A stretch of 64,000 bases of DNA from Deltaproteobacteria bacterium (GTDB lineage Bacteria; Desulfobacterota; Desulfobacteria; Desulfobacterales; UBA5852): NCBI GenBank assembly GCA_020444045.1, contig JAHLLS010000015.1:1-64000 (forward strand). Reading direction: 5' to 3'. Positions 1 to 8,967 of this stretch are shown one piece after another (positions within the stretch are counted from its first letter, which is position 1; the number at the start of each line of letters is the position of its first letter). A model generated the notes under the pieces. That model searched no databases and had not been told where the DNA came from. It saw only the letters and a program-made list of their open reading frames with translations. The translations under genes and the position numbers were made by a program.

Positions 1-81
1 AAATGGGGCTCGGCGGATGAGGCCTTCAAGTTCTGGGCCGAGCGGGTCAAGCTCTACCTGGATCAGGTTCACGGGAAATAA
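1..81 (+). CDS. 3' end of an unidentified CDS (partial)
   Basis: An open frame enters from the left edge and ends at a TAA at 79-81, leaving the last 26 residues of a protein that begins outside the window. The tail is lysine- and aromatic-rich (ends in LDQVHGK) and shows no recognisable motif. It is called coding because the frame is open from the first base and the sequence after the stop looks non-coding until the ribosome site before 246. Product unknown. Confidence 0.5.
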   Translation, partial: KWGSADEAFKFWAERVKLYLDQVHGK

Positions 82-245
82 CAGCCTGTTGCGCACATGC
101 GCTGGCAGGCAGCGGCTATCCCTGGTCCGGCCCGTCCCGTTGCAAAAACAAACGGGTGTTGATCAGGGTTCCTTCAACGTATTCGCGCCGTTCCCTTTCG
201 GTGTGTATCGGGTAACCTTTTTAATATTCAATCAAGGAGAAAATC

Positions 246-1355
246 ATGCAAAACCGTATTGCCATTCACGTCACTGTCTGTTTGTTGCTGATCGGGTTGT
301 TGGTGCCTTCCGTCGGCGCCTTCGAGATCATTACGGAGCAGGATATCAGAGAGAACATCATCACCCGCGAGATGCTCGTCCGGACGGCGGACAATTTCAT
401 CATCCTCTACGACGCGTCGGGCTCAATGGCGGACGAATACAAGGCCGGGGTTCAGAAGCTCGACGCCGAGTTGCAGATCTTAAAGCAGCAAAATGCCATT
501 TTGCCGGAGTTGGGCTATATGGCCGGGCTCTATGCCTTTACGCCGTTCAAAGCCTATTATGACATGCAGACCTATGACCGGGCCGCATTCGGACAGGCCC
601 TCGACCAACTGCCCAACACGAAGACGGCCGGCGGTTTCGATAATCAACCCACGCCCCTGGCCGAGGGCCTCGACGCCCTCGATCCCATCCTGGCCAAGCT
701 TTCGGGCAAAACGGTGGTTTTCATTTTCACTGACGGCACCTACACTTACAACCGGGTAACCAAGCAACGGCCGATGGACGCGGCGAAAGCGTTGGTGGAC
801 AAGTACGACAACGTTTGTTTCTACCTGATCAGCTCGGCCACGACGCCCAAGGGCGAGAAGCTCCTCAACGACATGGCAGCCCTCAACGAATGCTCCCGGG
901 TGGTGCCATTCGACGCTTTCTACCAGAATCCCATCTGGGGCCAGGGGGTCCTTTTCGTGGTAGACTCCACCGTGGACGTCGAAACCGTCACCGATCGCAA
1001 GATCGTCGGGGTGGAGGTACAAGACATCAATTTTGCCTTCGATCAGGTCAAGATTCAGGCCGGCGACCATGAAAATCTAAAGCAGGTAGCGGAATTCCTG
1101 CAAAACAACCCGAATTCCTATACGGTTCTGGCAGGCTTTACGGACAACACTGGAAACCCGGAGTACAACCTGCAACTTTCACATCTACGGACCCAGAGCG
1201 CCAAGGATTATATTCTCGAGCAGGGCAACATCAATTCCAACCGGGTGGTCCTTATCTGGTACGGCGCCACCAACTTCATCGCGAGCAACGACACACCGGA
1301 AGGCCGCGCCAAAAACCGGCGGGTGGAGATTGCCATTGGCATGATGAACGATTGA
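246..1355 (+). CDS. Exported VWA-OmpA protein (von Willebrand factor A domain plus C-terminal OmpA-like domain)
   Basis: The 369-residue protein starts after a good ribosome site (AAGGAG, 6 nt before the ATG). It has a hydrophobic signal peptide of about 25 residues ending near SVGAF. A VWA-like domain follows, with the metal-site pattern DASGS at residues 56-60. From about residue 260 to the end there is an OmpA/MotB-type peptidoglycan-binding domain, with the family signature around GFTDNTG and a tail with GRAKNRRVEI. Known OmpA-like domains hold proteins to peptidoglycan and VWA domains bind protein ligands through a metal ion. A periplasmic or outer-membrane tethering role is inferred; the ligand is unknown. 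It is monocistronic or first in a group of small exported proteins, and a strong hairpin follows the stop. Confidence 0.85.
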   Translation: MQNRIAIHVTVCLLLIGLLVPSVGAFEIITEQDIRENIITREMLVRTADNFIILYDASGSMADEYKAGVQKLDAELQILKQQNAILPELGYMAGLYAFTPFKAYYDMQTYDRAAFGQALDQLPNTKTAGGFDNQPTPLAEGLDALDPILAKLSGKTVVFIFTDGTYTYNRVTKQRPMDAAKALVDKYDNVCFYLISSATTPKGEKLLNDMAALNECSRVVPFDAFYQNPIWGQGVLFVVDSTVDVETVTDRKIVGVEVQDINFAFDQVKIQAGDHENLKQVAEFLQNNPNSYTVLAGFTDNTGNPEYNLQLSHLRTQSAKDYILEQGNINSNRVVLIWYGATNFIASNDTPEGRAKNRRVEIAIGMMND

Positions 1356-1380
1356 CGATAGCCTTTGCACGCCCTTGCGA

Positions 1381-1407
1381 TCCGGCGGTGCGATAGGCAC
1401 CGCCGGA
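1381..1407 (+). terminator. Strong 11-bp hairpin after the VWA-OmpA gene
   Basis: TCCGGCGGTGC and its exact complement flank a 5-base loop, 25 bases after the stop codon at 1355. No T-run follows, so it is not a textbook intrinsic terminator. It could stabilise the 3' end of the transcript or act with Rho. Confidence 0.55.
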
Positions 1408-1583
1408 GGTTGGGCGGCACATTTTAATGCGTTCCATGCAACAGTCGCAGAGGGCGTTGCGGGGAACAAATGCTATCCCGGGGTATGGAATATGCGAATC
1501 TGTGCGCTTGTGAAGCGGCAGAGTGTTGGATTCTGAAACAGTATGGCTGTCATGAGCACACCAGGCGAAAGGGAGGTTTGACA

Positions 1584-2093
1584 ATGGTTGTGAAAGCAGG
1601 AAAGTTCAGGGCGTTGTTTACCGTGATGTTCATCGGGTTTTTCATGGCATCATGCCTGGCGGGCTGCCAGTCTTTGGGTCAGCGGAACATGGGAAGGTTG
1701 GTGCCCGACTTTTACCGGGTGGCCATCCCCAATAACGGGGAGACAGCCTCAGAGACCTTTCAGACGCAGGATATGACGTTCAAATACCAGTGTTGGAGGG
1801 CCGGGAATCAGATGAAGATCTGGGGTTCGGGGAATATCCGCTTTGAAAGCATCGACGAACTGACCTTTCATCTCTATTTCCTGGATGACCGGGGTGAAGT
1901 GATCAGTATCAAAAACTTCTTCTCTTTTTTGGACAACAGTGATTTTGTCGATTTCAGCGCTGCAGACCGGCAAGTCCATCGTGATTTTACCATACCCGCC
2001 GGTGCCGTGGCCTTTGCCATCGGCTACGACGGGAACACGGGTAGGGTACCGGGGGCGTTCGATATATCGTTTTCGCATTACCCGTTTGACTAA
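1584..2093 (+). CDS. Predicted lipoprotein, unknown function
   Basis: The 169-residue product starts at the ATG at 1584, placed by the AAGGGAGG ribosome site just upstream; a longer frame from 1470 has no such site and would bury the signal sequence. The N-terminus is a lipoprotein signal peptide with lipobox LAGC, so the mature protein would be acylated on cysteine. The mature part contains a beta-rich stretch (TFKYQCWRAGNQMKIWGSG and onward). I do not recognise a family. It lies among other small exported proteins on the same strand. Localisation is well supported; function is unknown. Confidence 0.75.
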   Translation: MVVKAGKFRALFTVMFIGFFMASCLAGCQSLGQRNMGRLVPDFYRVAIPNNGETASETFQTQDMTFKYQCWRAGNQMKIWGSGNIRFESIDELTFHLYFLDDRGEVISIKNFFSFLDNSDFVDFSAADRQVHRDFTIPAGAVAFAIGYDGNTGRVPGAFDISFSHYPFD

Positions 2094-2149
2094 TCGGCCT
2101 TAAGGCAATGCTTCAAATGGGAAACCCACTTTGTTATTAAGGATATGAT

Positions 2150-2602
2150 ATGAAAATGAAACCTGATCCGGTCCTGCAAGTGTGGGCTACCGATGTCCGC
2201 ATGACGCTGAGGGGTGCTCTCGTCTGGATTCTCTTTGCCATCATGGCAGGGGCTGGCGCATCGATGATCGATAGGCCCGCCATAGCGGCCGAGGTGGAAC
2301 CCTTGAAGGTGGTGGGTCGGTGGCAGCGAACGGATGGCGGATACATCCTGGAACTAACCAATCCCACCTTTGATGGCCGGTTAACGGCTGCTTATTTCAA
2401 CCCGCGGCCCATCAATGTTTCGCGCTCGGGTTGGGTGTTTGAACAAGGCAACCTGCTGGTGCTTGTCGAATTGCGCGATCAAGGATACCCTGGAAGCACG
2501 TACACGCTGGCCTACCAGCCAGATACCGACCGGCTGGTGGGGATCTATTTCCAGGCGGCCGCCCAGCAGCAGTTCGAGGTGATGTTCCAAAGGATCGAAT
2601 GA
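2150..2602 (+). CDS. Exported hypothetical protein
   Basis: This 150-residue protein begins at the first ATG after the AAGG-containing leader at 2138-2149. Residues 18-45 form one hydrophobic segment ending in IAAEVE, best read as a signal peptide with a long charged n-region. The mature domain of about 105 residues runs from VVGRWQRTDGGY to FQRIE, is rich in beta-forming residues and has no cysteine. I do not recognise a named family. The gene sits 56 bases after the lipoprotein gene and could share its transcript. Confidence 0.65.
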   Translation: MKMKPDPVLQVWATDVRMTLRGALVWILFAIMAGAGASMIDRPAIAAEVEPLKVVGRWQRTDGGYILELTNPTFDGRLTAAYFNPRPINVSRSGWVFEQGNLLVLVELRDQGYPGSTYTLAYQPDTDRLVGIYFQAAAQQQFEVMFQRIE

Positions 2603-2740
2603 AAAGGGCCGCGCGGGAACTTCTATTGGAGCGGCTGGCGGAAGCTTTGCTGAAATATTCCACAGCCATTCGACTGAAGGACGACCGGGCATGATTCAGC
2701 TTAAATACGTCGAACAACCCCGAACCAGAGGGAGGAAACC

Positions 2741-3316
2741 ATGAAAAACATCGTAGTGGTTTTATCGATACTGTCGGTTCTGCTGGTCCCGATGATGGCC
2801 CATGAGGCTGCAGGGGATGAATATGCCGCCGCCATCAGCGTGTTTCAATCGTCGCCGGAGGTTCAGCCGTTCTTCAAGAACTGCTATGCCTATGCCGTTT
2901 ATCCCACCGTGGGCAAGGCCGCCCTGATCGTAGGCGGCGCCTTTGGCGAAGGGCGCGTTTACCATAACGGCAAGGTGACCGGGAATTCCAAGCTCGTGCA
3001 CGCCTCCTTCGGATTGCAATTGGGCGGCAAGGCCTTCAGCGAGATCGTCTTCCTTCAGGACAAACGGGCTTACGATGAATTCACTAGCGGCGAATTCGAG
3101 TTCGATGCCGCAATGGCGGCCACGGCCGTTACGGCCGGCGCTGAGGCCCAGGCCGGCACCACCGGCAAGACGGCCGGCGTCACGGCCGGCCCCAAGACCG
3201 GTGTTCAGGCCAAGACGGAATACCACAACGGGATGGCCACCTTCGTGCATTCCAAGGGGGGGCTCATGGCCGAGATGGCGTTAGGCGGTCAGAAAATCAG
3301 TTTCGAACCGTTATGA
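2741..3316 (+). CDS. SYLF / YSC84-type lipid-binding domain protein, exported
   Basis: The 191-residue protein follows a GGGAGG ribosome site. It has a signal peptide (about 1-25) and then the hallmark of the YSC84/SYLF family: a CYAYAVYPTVGK segment, a glycine-rich GGAFGEG stretch, and a C-terminal KGGLMAEMALGGQK segment. In bacteria these proteins are periplasmic or cell-surface associated; the eukaryotic SYLF domain binds phosphoinositides, and the bacterial role is poorly defined. Residues 120-160 are low-complexity (Ala/Thr/Gly/Lys) and look like a linker inserted in the domain. The next small gene starts 31 bases downstream. Confidence 0.8.
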   Translation: MKNIVVVLSILSVLLVPMMAHEAAGDEYAAAISVFQSSPEVQPFFKNCYAYAVYPTVGKAALIVGGAFGEGRVYHNGKVTGNSKLVHASFGLQLGGKAFSEIVFLQDKRAYDEFTSGEFEFDAAMAATAVTAGAEAQAGTTGKTAGVTAGPKTGVQAKTEYHNGMATFVHSKGGLMAEMALGGQKISFEPL

Positions 3317-3347
3317 ACAGCTGTTTGAATGAAAAGTCGAAAAAGAG

Positions 3348-3584
3348 ATGAAGCAGCCGATCAATTGCGCCACGGCGGAAGGCGACCTGCGCGCTCTTAA
3401 AAATGAAAAAGCGTATGTGGCCGAGCAAATCGTTGAAGGTGTGGCGGCCATCGTTCCCATGAGCCTGGTGGTGGGTTTGCTCACCGGAACGCAAGGCACC
3501 AAGTTTGAGGTGGCCACCGGTGATTACAACAAAATGATCGACAAACGCATGGCCGAAATCAAGGCGCAGTGCAATATCCAATAA
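3348..3584 (+). CDS. Small protein with one hydrophobic segment, possibly N-terminally shortened
   Basis: This is a 78-residue frame. Residues 1-28 are a helical, charged stretch starting CATAEGDLRALKNEK, followed by a hydrophobic glycine-containing segment (about 29-50) and a lysine-rich tail. The early cysteine followed by a soluble helix resembles the mature start of a small lipoprotein, but no signal peptide is encoded in frame ahead of it. The true start may therefore have been lost, or the protein may be cytoplasmic or membrane-bound. The ribosome site (AAAAAGAG) is weak. A hairpin follows the stop. Confidence 0.5.
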   Translation: MKQPINCATAEGDLRALKNEKAYVAEQIVEGVAAIVPMSLVVGLLTGTQGTKFEVATGDYNKMIDKRMAEIKAQCNIQ

Positions 3585-3606
3585 TAACGCCTCTATATCC
3601 GCGTTT

Positions 3607-3636
3607 CTGATGACGAACCCGACGGTTCGTTGTCAG
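3607..3636 (+). terminator. Hairpin after the 3348-3584 gene
   Basis: CTGATGACGAACC pairs with GGTTCGTTGTCAG around a CGAC loop. This gives a 13-bp stem with two G-T wobble pairs. No T-run follows. It is probably the end of the small exported-protein transcript. Confidence 0.5.
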
Positions 3637-3778
3637 GGGCGGGATGGTAGGCCCAGATGCCGGCGGTCCTTTTCAATGCGATTGGGTGCGTGAAGGCTTG
3701 AAACGATAGCCTTATGGAAAACGTGCTGCCAAGCGGGGAAGGGGCGTTCATAAGGTCCGCAAGGCAAAGGGAAGATAT

Positions 3779-4150
3779 ATGAGAAAGATTACCTGCCATA
3801 CCGTATGGTTCGGCATTTTGGTGGTCCTTGTGATAGCCGGACCCGTCCTGGCGGATGACGGTGTCGTGGAACGCACCGATGTATGCCGCAAGGGCACGCT
3901 TATCATCAAAACCGCTGATGATACATATGTGGCCGCCTACCAGGCGGGCATGGCCAACGAGGATCACAGCCCCTGGTCGGACAACGAAAACCCGTCCTGC
4001 TCTTTTTTTGCAGGTGAAAGGGTTAACGGCGACTTGAGCGGGTACGGCACGGTGACACTAACCAACAGCAGCGGCAGGGCGTGCGACTATGTGATTGAAG
4101 GTTCCGGTTTCAGCATGCAGGATGCCGAACAAATTCTTGGGTGTGAGTGA
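3779..4150 (+). CDS. Exported hypothetical protein, cysteine-containing
   Basis: A 123-residue product with a clear signal peptide (hydrophobic residues 9-25, cleavage predicted after VLADD region). The mature part has five cysteines, at DVCRKG, PSCSFF, RACDYV and near the end (LGCE), which could form periplasmic disulfides. I recognise no domain. It is separated from the preceding gene by a hairpin and a gap of about 190 bases, and faces the end of the convergent kinase gene at 4278. Coding status is supported by the signal peptide and ribosome site (AAAGGGAAG); function is unknown. Confidence 0.65.
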   Translation: MRKITCHTVWFGILVVLVIAGPVLADDGVVERTDVCRKGTLIIKTADDTYVAAYQAGMANEDHSPWSDNENPSCSFFAGERVNGDLSGYGTVTLTNSSGRACDYVIEGSGFSMQDAEQILGCE

Positions 4151-4277
4151 AAAGAATCGGCTGGGCAGGCGGTCCTAGCGAGGCACGAGGTAATGGAAAT
4201 ATTTTAGCGGCTCGCGATTGGCTGCGGCAACATATCAAAATATATGAGGGCCAATTCTGACGAATTATGGATTGACA

Positions 4278-5789
4278 TTACCTATGCGCTAAAGCAGTAC
4301 AAGGAAAAAGTACATGAAACGTTGTCCCGCGGTCAGGTTTACTTTCAACGCGGAGCAAGCCATGGTGGGCGTCCACAATACTTTTGACAATCGACAACCC
4401 CAGTCCGGTACCAATGACAAACCGGGTCTTGGCATTTTTGACCCTGTAAAAACGGTCAAAAATCCGATCAAGATCTTCCTCAGCAATACCAACGCCGGTG
4501 TCCGTTACCCGGACACACACATAATCGCCCTCCACGGCGGCGTCGATAGTAATTTTGCCGTTCTCGGGGGTGTAATTGATGGCATTGCCGATAAGGTTTG
4601 AAAAAACTTCTTCTAGGTTGAGCCGGTTGGCCATCAGGGTCGGCAAAGCCGGCAGATGCCCGAGGCTCAATTGAATTGATTTGGCCTGGGCCGCCGCCTG
4701 GTGGAAAGCCACCTGATCCTCAAGCAATTGGGTAATCCGGATTTCTTCGCGCTCCCGGGTAATCAGCCCGGATTCAATTTTGGCGAGGTCCAGCAATTCA
4801 GAAACAAGTGTGATTAAGGCGGTAATTTTTTCCGAGGCTCTCCCCAGGATCTCTCTCTGTTTCAAGGTGGTATCACCGGCCAGACCGTCCAGAACCACTT
4901 TCAACTGCATCAGAACCGAATTCATCGGACTGCGGATTTCGTGCGAGACCATGGAGACAAAATTGGATTTCAGCTGGTCCATCCTTTTCAACGCTGTGAT
5001 GTCATGCAGGACGGTAATGGTTCCCAGATTTCGCCCAAGGCGATCCCTGAACGGTACGCAGTGGGCGCCAATGATGATTTCCGCGCTTTTTGCGTCCGGT
5101 TCCAGGCACACTTCCTCAGACACCTCGATGAATTCATCTTCCGGGGCTTCAAGGACCCGGTCGATCATATCGTTGAGCAATTTAATGCCCACAATCTCGT
5201 CGACGGCCCGACCGATCGGGCGTGGCCCGTGATATCCGATCATCTTTAAAAAAGCCGGGTTGGCCTGGGCAATCCGTTTCTGATTATCAGTGGTCATCAC
5301 CCCGTCGGCCAGTTGGTTGATCATCACCCGCATTCGGGACTTTTCGGTGGCAATATCCTTAAGCGTGCGGATATGGTCGACGGCCCTGTTAATCACGACG
5401 AGCAGGTCAGCGGGTGAAAATGGTTTAGATAAAAAATCGAAGGCCCCTTTTTTCATGGCCTCGATAGAGTGCTCTAAAGTGGCATACCCGGTAATGACAA
5501 TCACCACCGTGTCCGGATGCGCGGCGCGAATCTGCACCAGCGCATCTAACCCCGAAATTCCCGGCATCATCAGATCCAGCAGGATAATGTCAAAGTGCCT
5601 GTTTTTGACCATCCCTATGCCAGCTTCGGCGGTTTCCGCCTCGGCGACCTCATGACCTTCGCCGGTGAGCATCTTCAGGCATACATCGCGGATGCGCTTT
5701 TCATCGTCGACGACCAGGACGCTCGGCCTGAAAAAAAGCGCTGACCGATCTTCGCCCGGGGTTTTCATCACAGGGTCCGATCTGGACAC
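4278..5789 (-). CDS. Hybrid sensor: receiver - PAS - histidine kinase
   Basis: About 503 residues. The chosen start is a GTG at 5789 because AAGGAGAG lies five bases before it; a GTG at 5810 would place that site inside the gene. An N-terminal receiver domain (VLVVDDE, phospho-acceptor in LLDLMMPG, conserved lysine in LSKPF) is followed by a PAS domain, a HisKA domain with the phosphorylatable histidine in MVSHEIRSPMNS, and an HATPase domain (NLIGNAINYT, DTGVGI, GTGLGLS). No membrane segment, so it is cytoplasmic. It is the last gene of the co-directional run that starts at 16588, 164 bases behind another kinase. Having its receiver at the N-terminus, it may take phosphate from or give it to the other kinases here; this is inference. 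Confidence 0.85.
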   Translation of the reverse strand: MSRSDPVMKTPGEDRSALFFRPSVLVVDDEKRIRDVCLKMLTGEGHEVAEAETAEAGIGMVKNRHFDIILLDLMMPGISGLDALVQIRAAHPDTVVIVITGYATLEHSIEAMKKGAFDFLSKPFSPADLLVVINRAVDHIRTLKDIATEKSRMRVMINQLADGVMTTDNQKRIAQANPAFLKMIGYHGPRPIGRAVDEIVGIKLLNDMIDRVLEAPEDEFIEVSEEVCLEPDAKSAEIIIGAHCVPFRDRLGRNLGTITVLHDITALKRMDQLKSNFVSMVSHEIRSPMNSVLMQLKVVLDGLAGDTTLKQREILGRASEKITALITLVSELLDLAKIESGLITREREEIRITQLLEDQVAFHQAAAQAKSIQLSLGHLPALPTLMANRLNLEEVFSNLIGNAINYTPENGKITIDAAVEGDYVCVRVTDTGVGIAEEDLDRIFDRFYRVKNAKTRFVIGTGLGLSIVKSIVDAHHGLLRVESKPDRGTTFHVLFPCTALAHR

Positions 5790-5953
5790 AGTATCTCTCC
5801 TTGGTTGCACAAAAGGTAAGGGTTGCGATTTCAGTTATTGCGGTGCCCGGAGGACAAGACCCCAATAAGCGTGCATATCAATCCTGGCCCGCGCTTCCAT
5901 CGCCGGCAGGATGGATCGGCACCTGAAAGGCGGAAATTTAGTGGCGCCCCCCC

Positions 5954-7462
5954 TTAAGGTTCCTGCCCGGCACTCTCTATTGACTGGAGAAGGGGCAATT
6001 CCACCCGGAACGTCGTCCCCTTTTCACTGGTCTGCTTTACTTCAATCAACCCTTTATTCTCCCGGATAAGTCCATACACCGTGCTTAATCCCAGCCCGGT
6101 GCCCTCGCCGAGTTTCTTGGTAGTGAAAAAAGGATCAAATATCCGGGGTAAATGTTCTTTGGATATCCCGCACCCGCTGTCTTCAATCTCCAGCACAGCT
6201 TTCTGTCGCGCCGTATCGCGATACGTCCGAAACGTCAGCGTGCCGGAGCCTTCCATGGATGATACGGCATTCATTACCAGGTTGATAACCACCCGGCAGA
6301 TCTGGTTCCGGTCCACGTGAACCAAAATTTTGTCGGTGTAGATCTCTTTGATAATTTCAATATTCATCAACGCTTTCGGATCGCGAATAAGGGTCAAGCT
6401 CTGGTCTATGATCTCGTTGAGCTGGATGATCTCTTTCGTTGGATTTGACTGGCGGCTGTAGGCCAGCAGGTTTTTGACGATATCCCGACAACGGTTTACG
6501 TCTTCAATAACCGCCGCGACCTCTGCCCGTTCCGGGTCGTCCGCAGTCAATTCGGCCTGTTTCATTTCCGCGTAGAACAGAATCCCGGTCAGGGGATTAT
6601 TGATTTCGTGAGCAACCCCGGCGGCCAGCTGGCCGATTGACGCCATCTTTTCCGACTGCGCCAATCTCGCCCGGGTATCCTTTAGCTTTTTTTCGACAGC
6701 CTGCTTTTCCCGCAGGTCGGTGTAGATGCCGACGACGGCAATCTCTTCTTCATCTTCATAGATAATGGAAGCCGTTATCTCAACGGGGATTTCTTCACCA
6801 TCTGATTTCTGAATGGTGGTGTTCATACTGGGCAGTTTTCCTTTTCCTCCGATCTTTTCGTCCTTGAGGCGCTCTTGGATTTCCGCGGCAACCCCTTCGG
6901 GATAAAGGTTGGCCGCGCTGATATTTATAGCGGCTTCCACGCTGGAATAGCCGAAGAGTTCCTGGGCGGCGGGGTTCATCAACAGGATATTGCCGTAGCG
7001 GTCTGCGACCACAATGGCAATAGGCGACCCGGTGATAATCTTTTCCAAAAAGGCCTCGGTCTCCTTGAGCGCAATCTCCAGGTTCTTAACCCGGGTGACA
7101 TCCCGCACGCTCTCGAGAATGTAGGCCACTTCGCCGTCATCGCCGAGAATCGGCGAAAAAACCCGGTCTTCCCAGAGTTTTCTACGGGTCTTGGTGGTGA
7201 CACTATGGAGGATGCTCTGCCCTTTCCTTTCGGCGATCACCCTGGACCATGGGCATTTTTCATTCGGGCACTGCTTGGCATTGTAGAAAACCTCGTAACA
7301 GGTTTTCCCCACAATATCCTCGAGGGTGGTCTCGAATTTATCAAAGAAGACCTGGTTGCCGGATACAATAATTTTATCGAGCGTCATTATCAGCGTAGGG
7401 TAGGACAGGGAATCAAAAACTTTCATCCGCCAATCGATTTCCTTGAAAAGCTTCTCGTTCAT
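5954..7462 (-). CDS. Cytoplasmic PAS-PAS histidine kinase
   Basis: About 502 residues from the ATG at 7462; a TTG at 7498 would overlap the preceding gene. The first PAS domain carries a cysteine pattern, TCYEVFYNAKQCPNEKCP, that recurs in other regulators of this window. A second PAS follows (GYSSVEAA region), then a HisKA domain with the histidine in AAGVAHEINNPLTG and an HATPase domain (NLVMNAVSSM, DSGCGI, GTGLGLSTVYG). No transmembrane segment, so it should sense a cytoplasmic signal. It begins 8 bases from the end of the ACT-like gene, which suggests co-transcription with the Hdr/MetF genes upstream. The cysteines could bind a metal cluster or respond to redox state; that is inference. 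Confidence 0.85.
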   Translation of the reverse strand: MNEKLFKEIDWRMKVFDSLSYPTLIMTLDKIIVSGNQVFFDKFETTLEDIVGKTCYEVFYNAKQCPNEKCPWSRVIAERKGQSILHSVTTKTRRKLWEDRVFSPILGDDGEVAYILESVRDVTRVKNLEIALKETEAFLEKIITGSPIAIVVADRYGNILLMNPAAQELFGYSSVEAAINISAANLYPEGVAAEIQERLKDEKIGGKGKLPSMNTTIQKSDGEEIPVEITASIIYEDEEEIAVVGIYTDLREKQAVEKKLKDTRARLAQSEKMASIGQLAAGVAHEINNPLTGILFYAEMKQAELTADDPERAEVAAVIEDVNRCRDIVKNLLAYSRQSNPTKEIIQLNEIIDQSLTLIRDPKALMNIEIIKEIYTDKILVHVDRNQICRVVINLVMNAVSSMEGSGTLTFRTYRDTARQKAVLEIEDSGCGISKEHLPRIFDPFFTTKKLGEGTGLGLSTVYGLIRENKGLIEVKQTSEKGTTFRVELPLLQSIESAGQEP

Positions 7463-7469
7463 TTTTCGT

Positions 7470-7967
7470 TCAACCCGGTATCCGGAAAGCGTCTGCAAGG
7501 CGAGTTCGGGTCTCGTCCGCGGCCCCTTCGGGTAAAATCAAGTAAATGGAAGCACAGGCGAAAACGGCTGCCAGTAACAAGTCCGATTTTTCTTTGAGGG
7601 CTTTGTAGGTAAAATCTGCGATTCCAAACCGGTCACCGAAATGGGGCCCCTGGAAGAAAATCAACTCAACCGGGAAAGTCACCTGGAGCCGGTCACCTGC
7701 CGCCGGTATTTCAGCCGCTATCCGGCGAGCCAGGGAAACGCCCTGCTCCGGTTCGCAAAGCAACCCTAAATCAAGCTCAGATGATTCACTCAGTTGGGCG
7801 TACAATAGAAGGAAACGGTTTGGCCCATCTTCAATGCGCTCGATCGCGCGCGCCCATTCAGCCGGCAGATCAGCGGGTATCCTATACTTATAGAGCGCCA
7901 GGTCTTTTACAACCTGGAAACCGTATGTCTTAATCGGCGACTCCCAGTACATGACAACGGTTTCCAT
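7470..7967 (-). CDS. ACT-like protein of aspartokinase-regulatory type (second of a pair)
   Basis: A 165-residue product from the ATG at 7967, which lies 4 bases after the stop of the partner gene (7972). The C-terminal half reads like an ACT fold of the aspartokinase regulatory type: FFQGPHFGDRFGIADFTYKAL, then a hydrophobic core, then YLILPEG and a helix. The N-terminal half may hold a diverged second copy. There is no kinase or other catalytic domain, so a small-molecule-binding or signalling role is inferred. The tight spacing with the neighbouring ACT-like gene suggests that the two products form one regulatory unit. Function is not established. Confidence 0.6.
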   Translation of the reverse strand: METVVMYWESPIKTYGFQVVKDLALYKYRIPADLPAEWARAIERIEDGPNRFLLLYAQLSESSELDLGLLCEPEQGVSLARRIAAEIPAAGDRLQVTFPVELIFFQGPHFGDRFGIADFTYKALKEKSDLLLAAVFACASIYLILPEGAADETRTRLADAFRIPG

Positions 7968-7971
7968 TCCC

Positions 7972-8502
7972 TTATTCCTTGCGCTCGGGTCGACGCTGGG
8001 TTCCCTGCGCAACCGTAAATTCAGCCTTAAAAGGGGCATGATTTCCGGTAATTTCGAAACACGCCTGCATGACGGCGGCCGCTTTATCGAGCTGGGCATA
8101 GTCGAGCACATACGTCAGGGCGCCGATCGAGGACGCCATTGCGAAAACCCGCAGGTCTGCCTGCGCCAGTGCGCGCAGCGACCGGCCAAACAATTGCAGG
8201 CGCGACTGGTGTGGAAACAGCGTCAGTAGCCCGACCCCATCTGTATATTCGGCACGCTCCTTTAGCACCGGTTCAGCGCTCAGCAGTCTTTTTATCAATG
8301 CCTGGTGGGCGCCATCCACACAGCAGGTCGTGTGGATGCCGTCGGCTTGGGATTCGGTTGATAAAAACGGCATGTTTATCTGACTGCCGGCCAATAGACT
8401 GCAAAAGGCCGGCAGTAGACCGCTGTCCCGGGATTCCGTGTGCAGACGCACCAGGCAAAGCTCCCCGCTGATTTTCAACCCTTTGATGTTGTTCATTGCC
8501 AT
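7972..8502 (-). CDS. ACT-like protein of aspartokinase-regulatory type (first of a pair)
   Basis: A 176-residue product. Two repeats of an ACT-like pattern can be seen: residues about 13-65 (VRLHTESRDSGLLPAFCS, then a beta strand with IHTTCCVD) and residues about 88-150 (VGLLTLFPHQSR, then IGALTYVLDY). In aspartokinases such tandem ACT domains bind the feedback effector; here no kinase domain is attached. The gene lies between a lone receiver gene (8514) and its partner ACT-like gene (7967), all on one strand, 11 and 4 bases apart. Start choice between 8502 and 8496 is open, as neither has a strong ribosome site. Assignment is by pattern only. Confidence 0.6.
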   Translation of the reverse strand: MAMNNIKGLKISGELCLVRLHTESRDSGLLPAFCSLLAGSQINMPFLSTESQADGIHTTCCVDGAHQALIKRLLSAEPVLKERAEYTDGVGLLTLFPHQSRLQLFGRSLRALAQADLRVFAMASSIGALTYVLDYAQLDKAAAVMQACFEITGNHAPFKAEFTVAQGTQRRPERKE

Positions 8503-8513
8503 ATCAGCTGCAC

Positions 8514-8897
8514 TTACAGATTATCCTTGACAATTTCCATGAGATTATCCAAATCAATGGGCTTGGGAATGTAGTCATCCGCCAGGGTGCTCTTGCCATC
8601 CATATGCGTATAGGTTGTGTGCGGTACCGCCTCGGCCACCGCTGTTAAAAGCAGGACTGTTATATCCTTGAACTTGTCATCCTTTTTGATCTCATTACAA
8701 AGTTCATAGCCGTTCTTGCGCGGCATCATGACATCCAGGATCAGCATCTGCGGTCTTTCATCTTTGATCCGATCCCACGCTTCCACGCCGTCATATGCTT
8801 TGGCGACCTGAAAACCCTCGTTTTCCAATCTCATGGAGACCGATTCCACCAGGTCGGGATCGTCGTCTACCACCAGTATTAATTTATCGTTGCTCAT
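8514..8897 (-). CDS. Single-domain response regulator (CheY-like receiver)
   Basis: A 127-residue protein that is only a receiver domain: acidic pocket in VVDDDPD, phospho-acceptor aspartate in LILDVMMPRKNG, and the conserved lysine in IPKPID. The ATG at 8897 has GGGAG seven bases upstream, so I prefer it to the ATG at 8903, which would overlap that site. There is no output domain; it would act by protein contact or pass phosphate on. It stands between metF and the ACT-like pair, and two histidine kinases follow in the same run. It may connect those kinases to the enzymes; this is inference. Confidence 0.85.
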   Translation of the reverse strand: MSNDKLILVVDDDPDLVESVSMRLENEGFQVAKAYDGVEAWDRIKDERPQMLILDVMMPRKNGYELCNEIKKDDKFKDITVLLLTAVAEAVPHTTYTHMDGKSTLADDYIPKPIDLDNLMEIVKDNL

Positions 8898-8967
8898 TGC
8901 CATTCTCCCTGTTCACAGTTATTGCTGTTTTTTAAAGCTGCAGCGCACACCGGGTATTACCCGGTGG

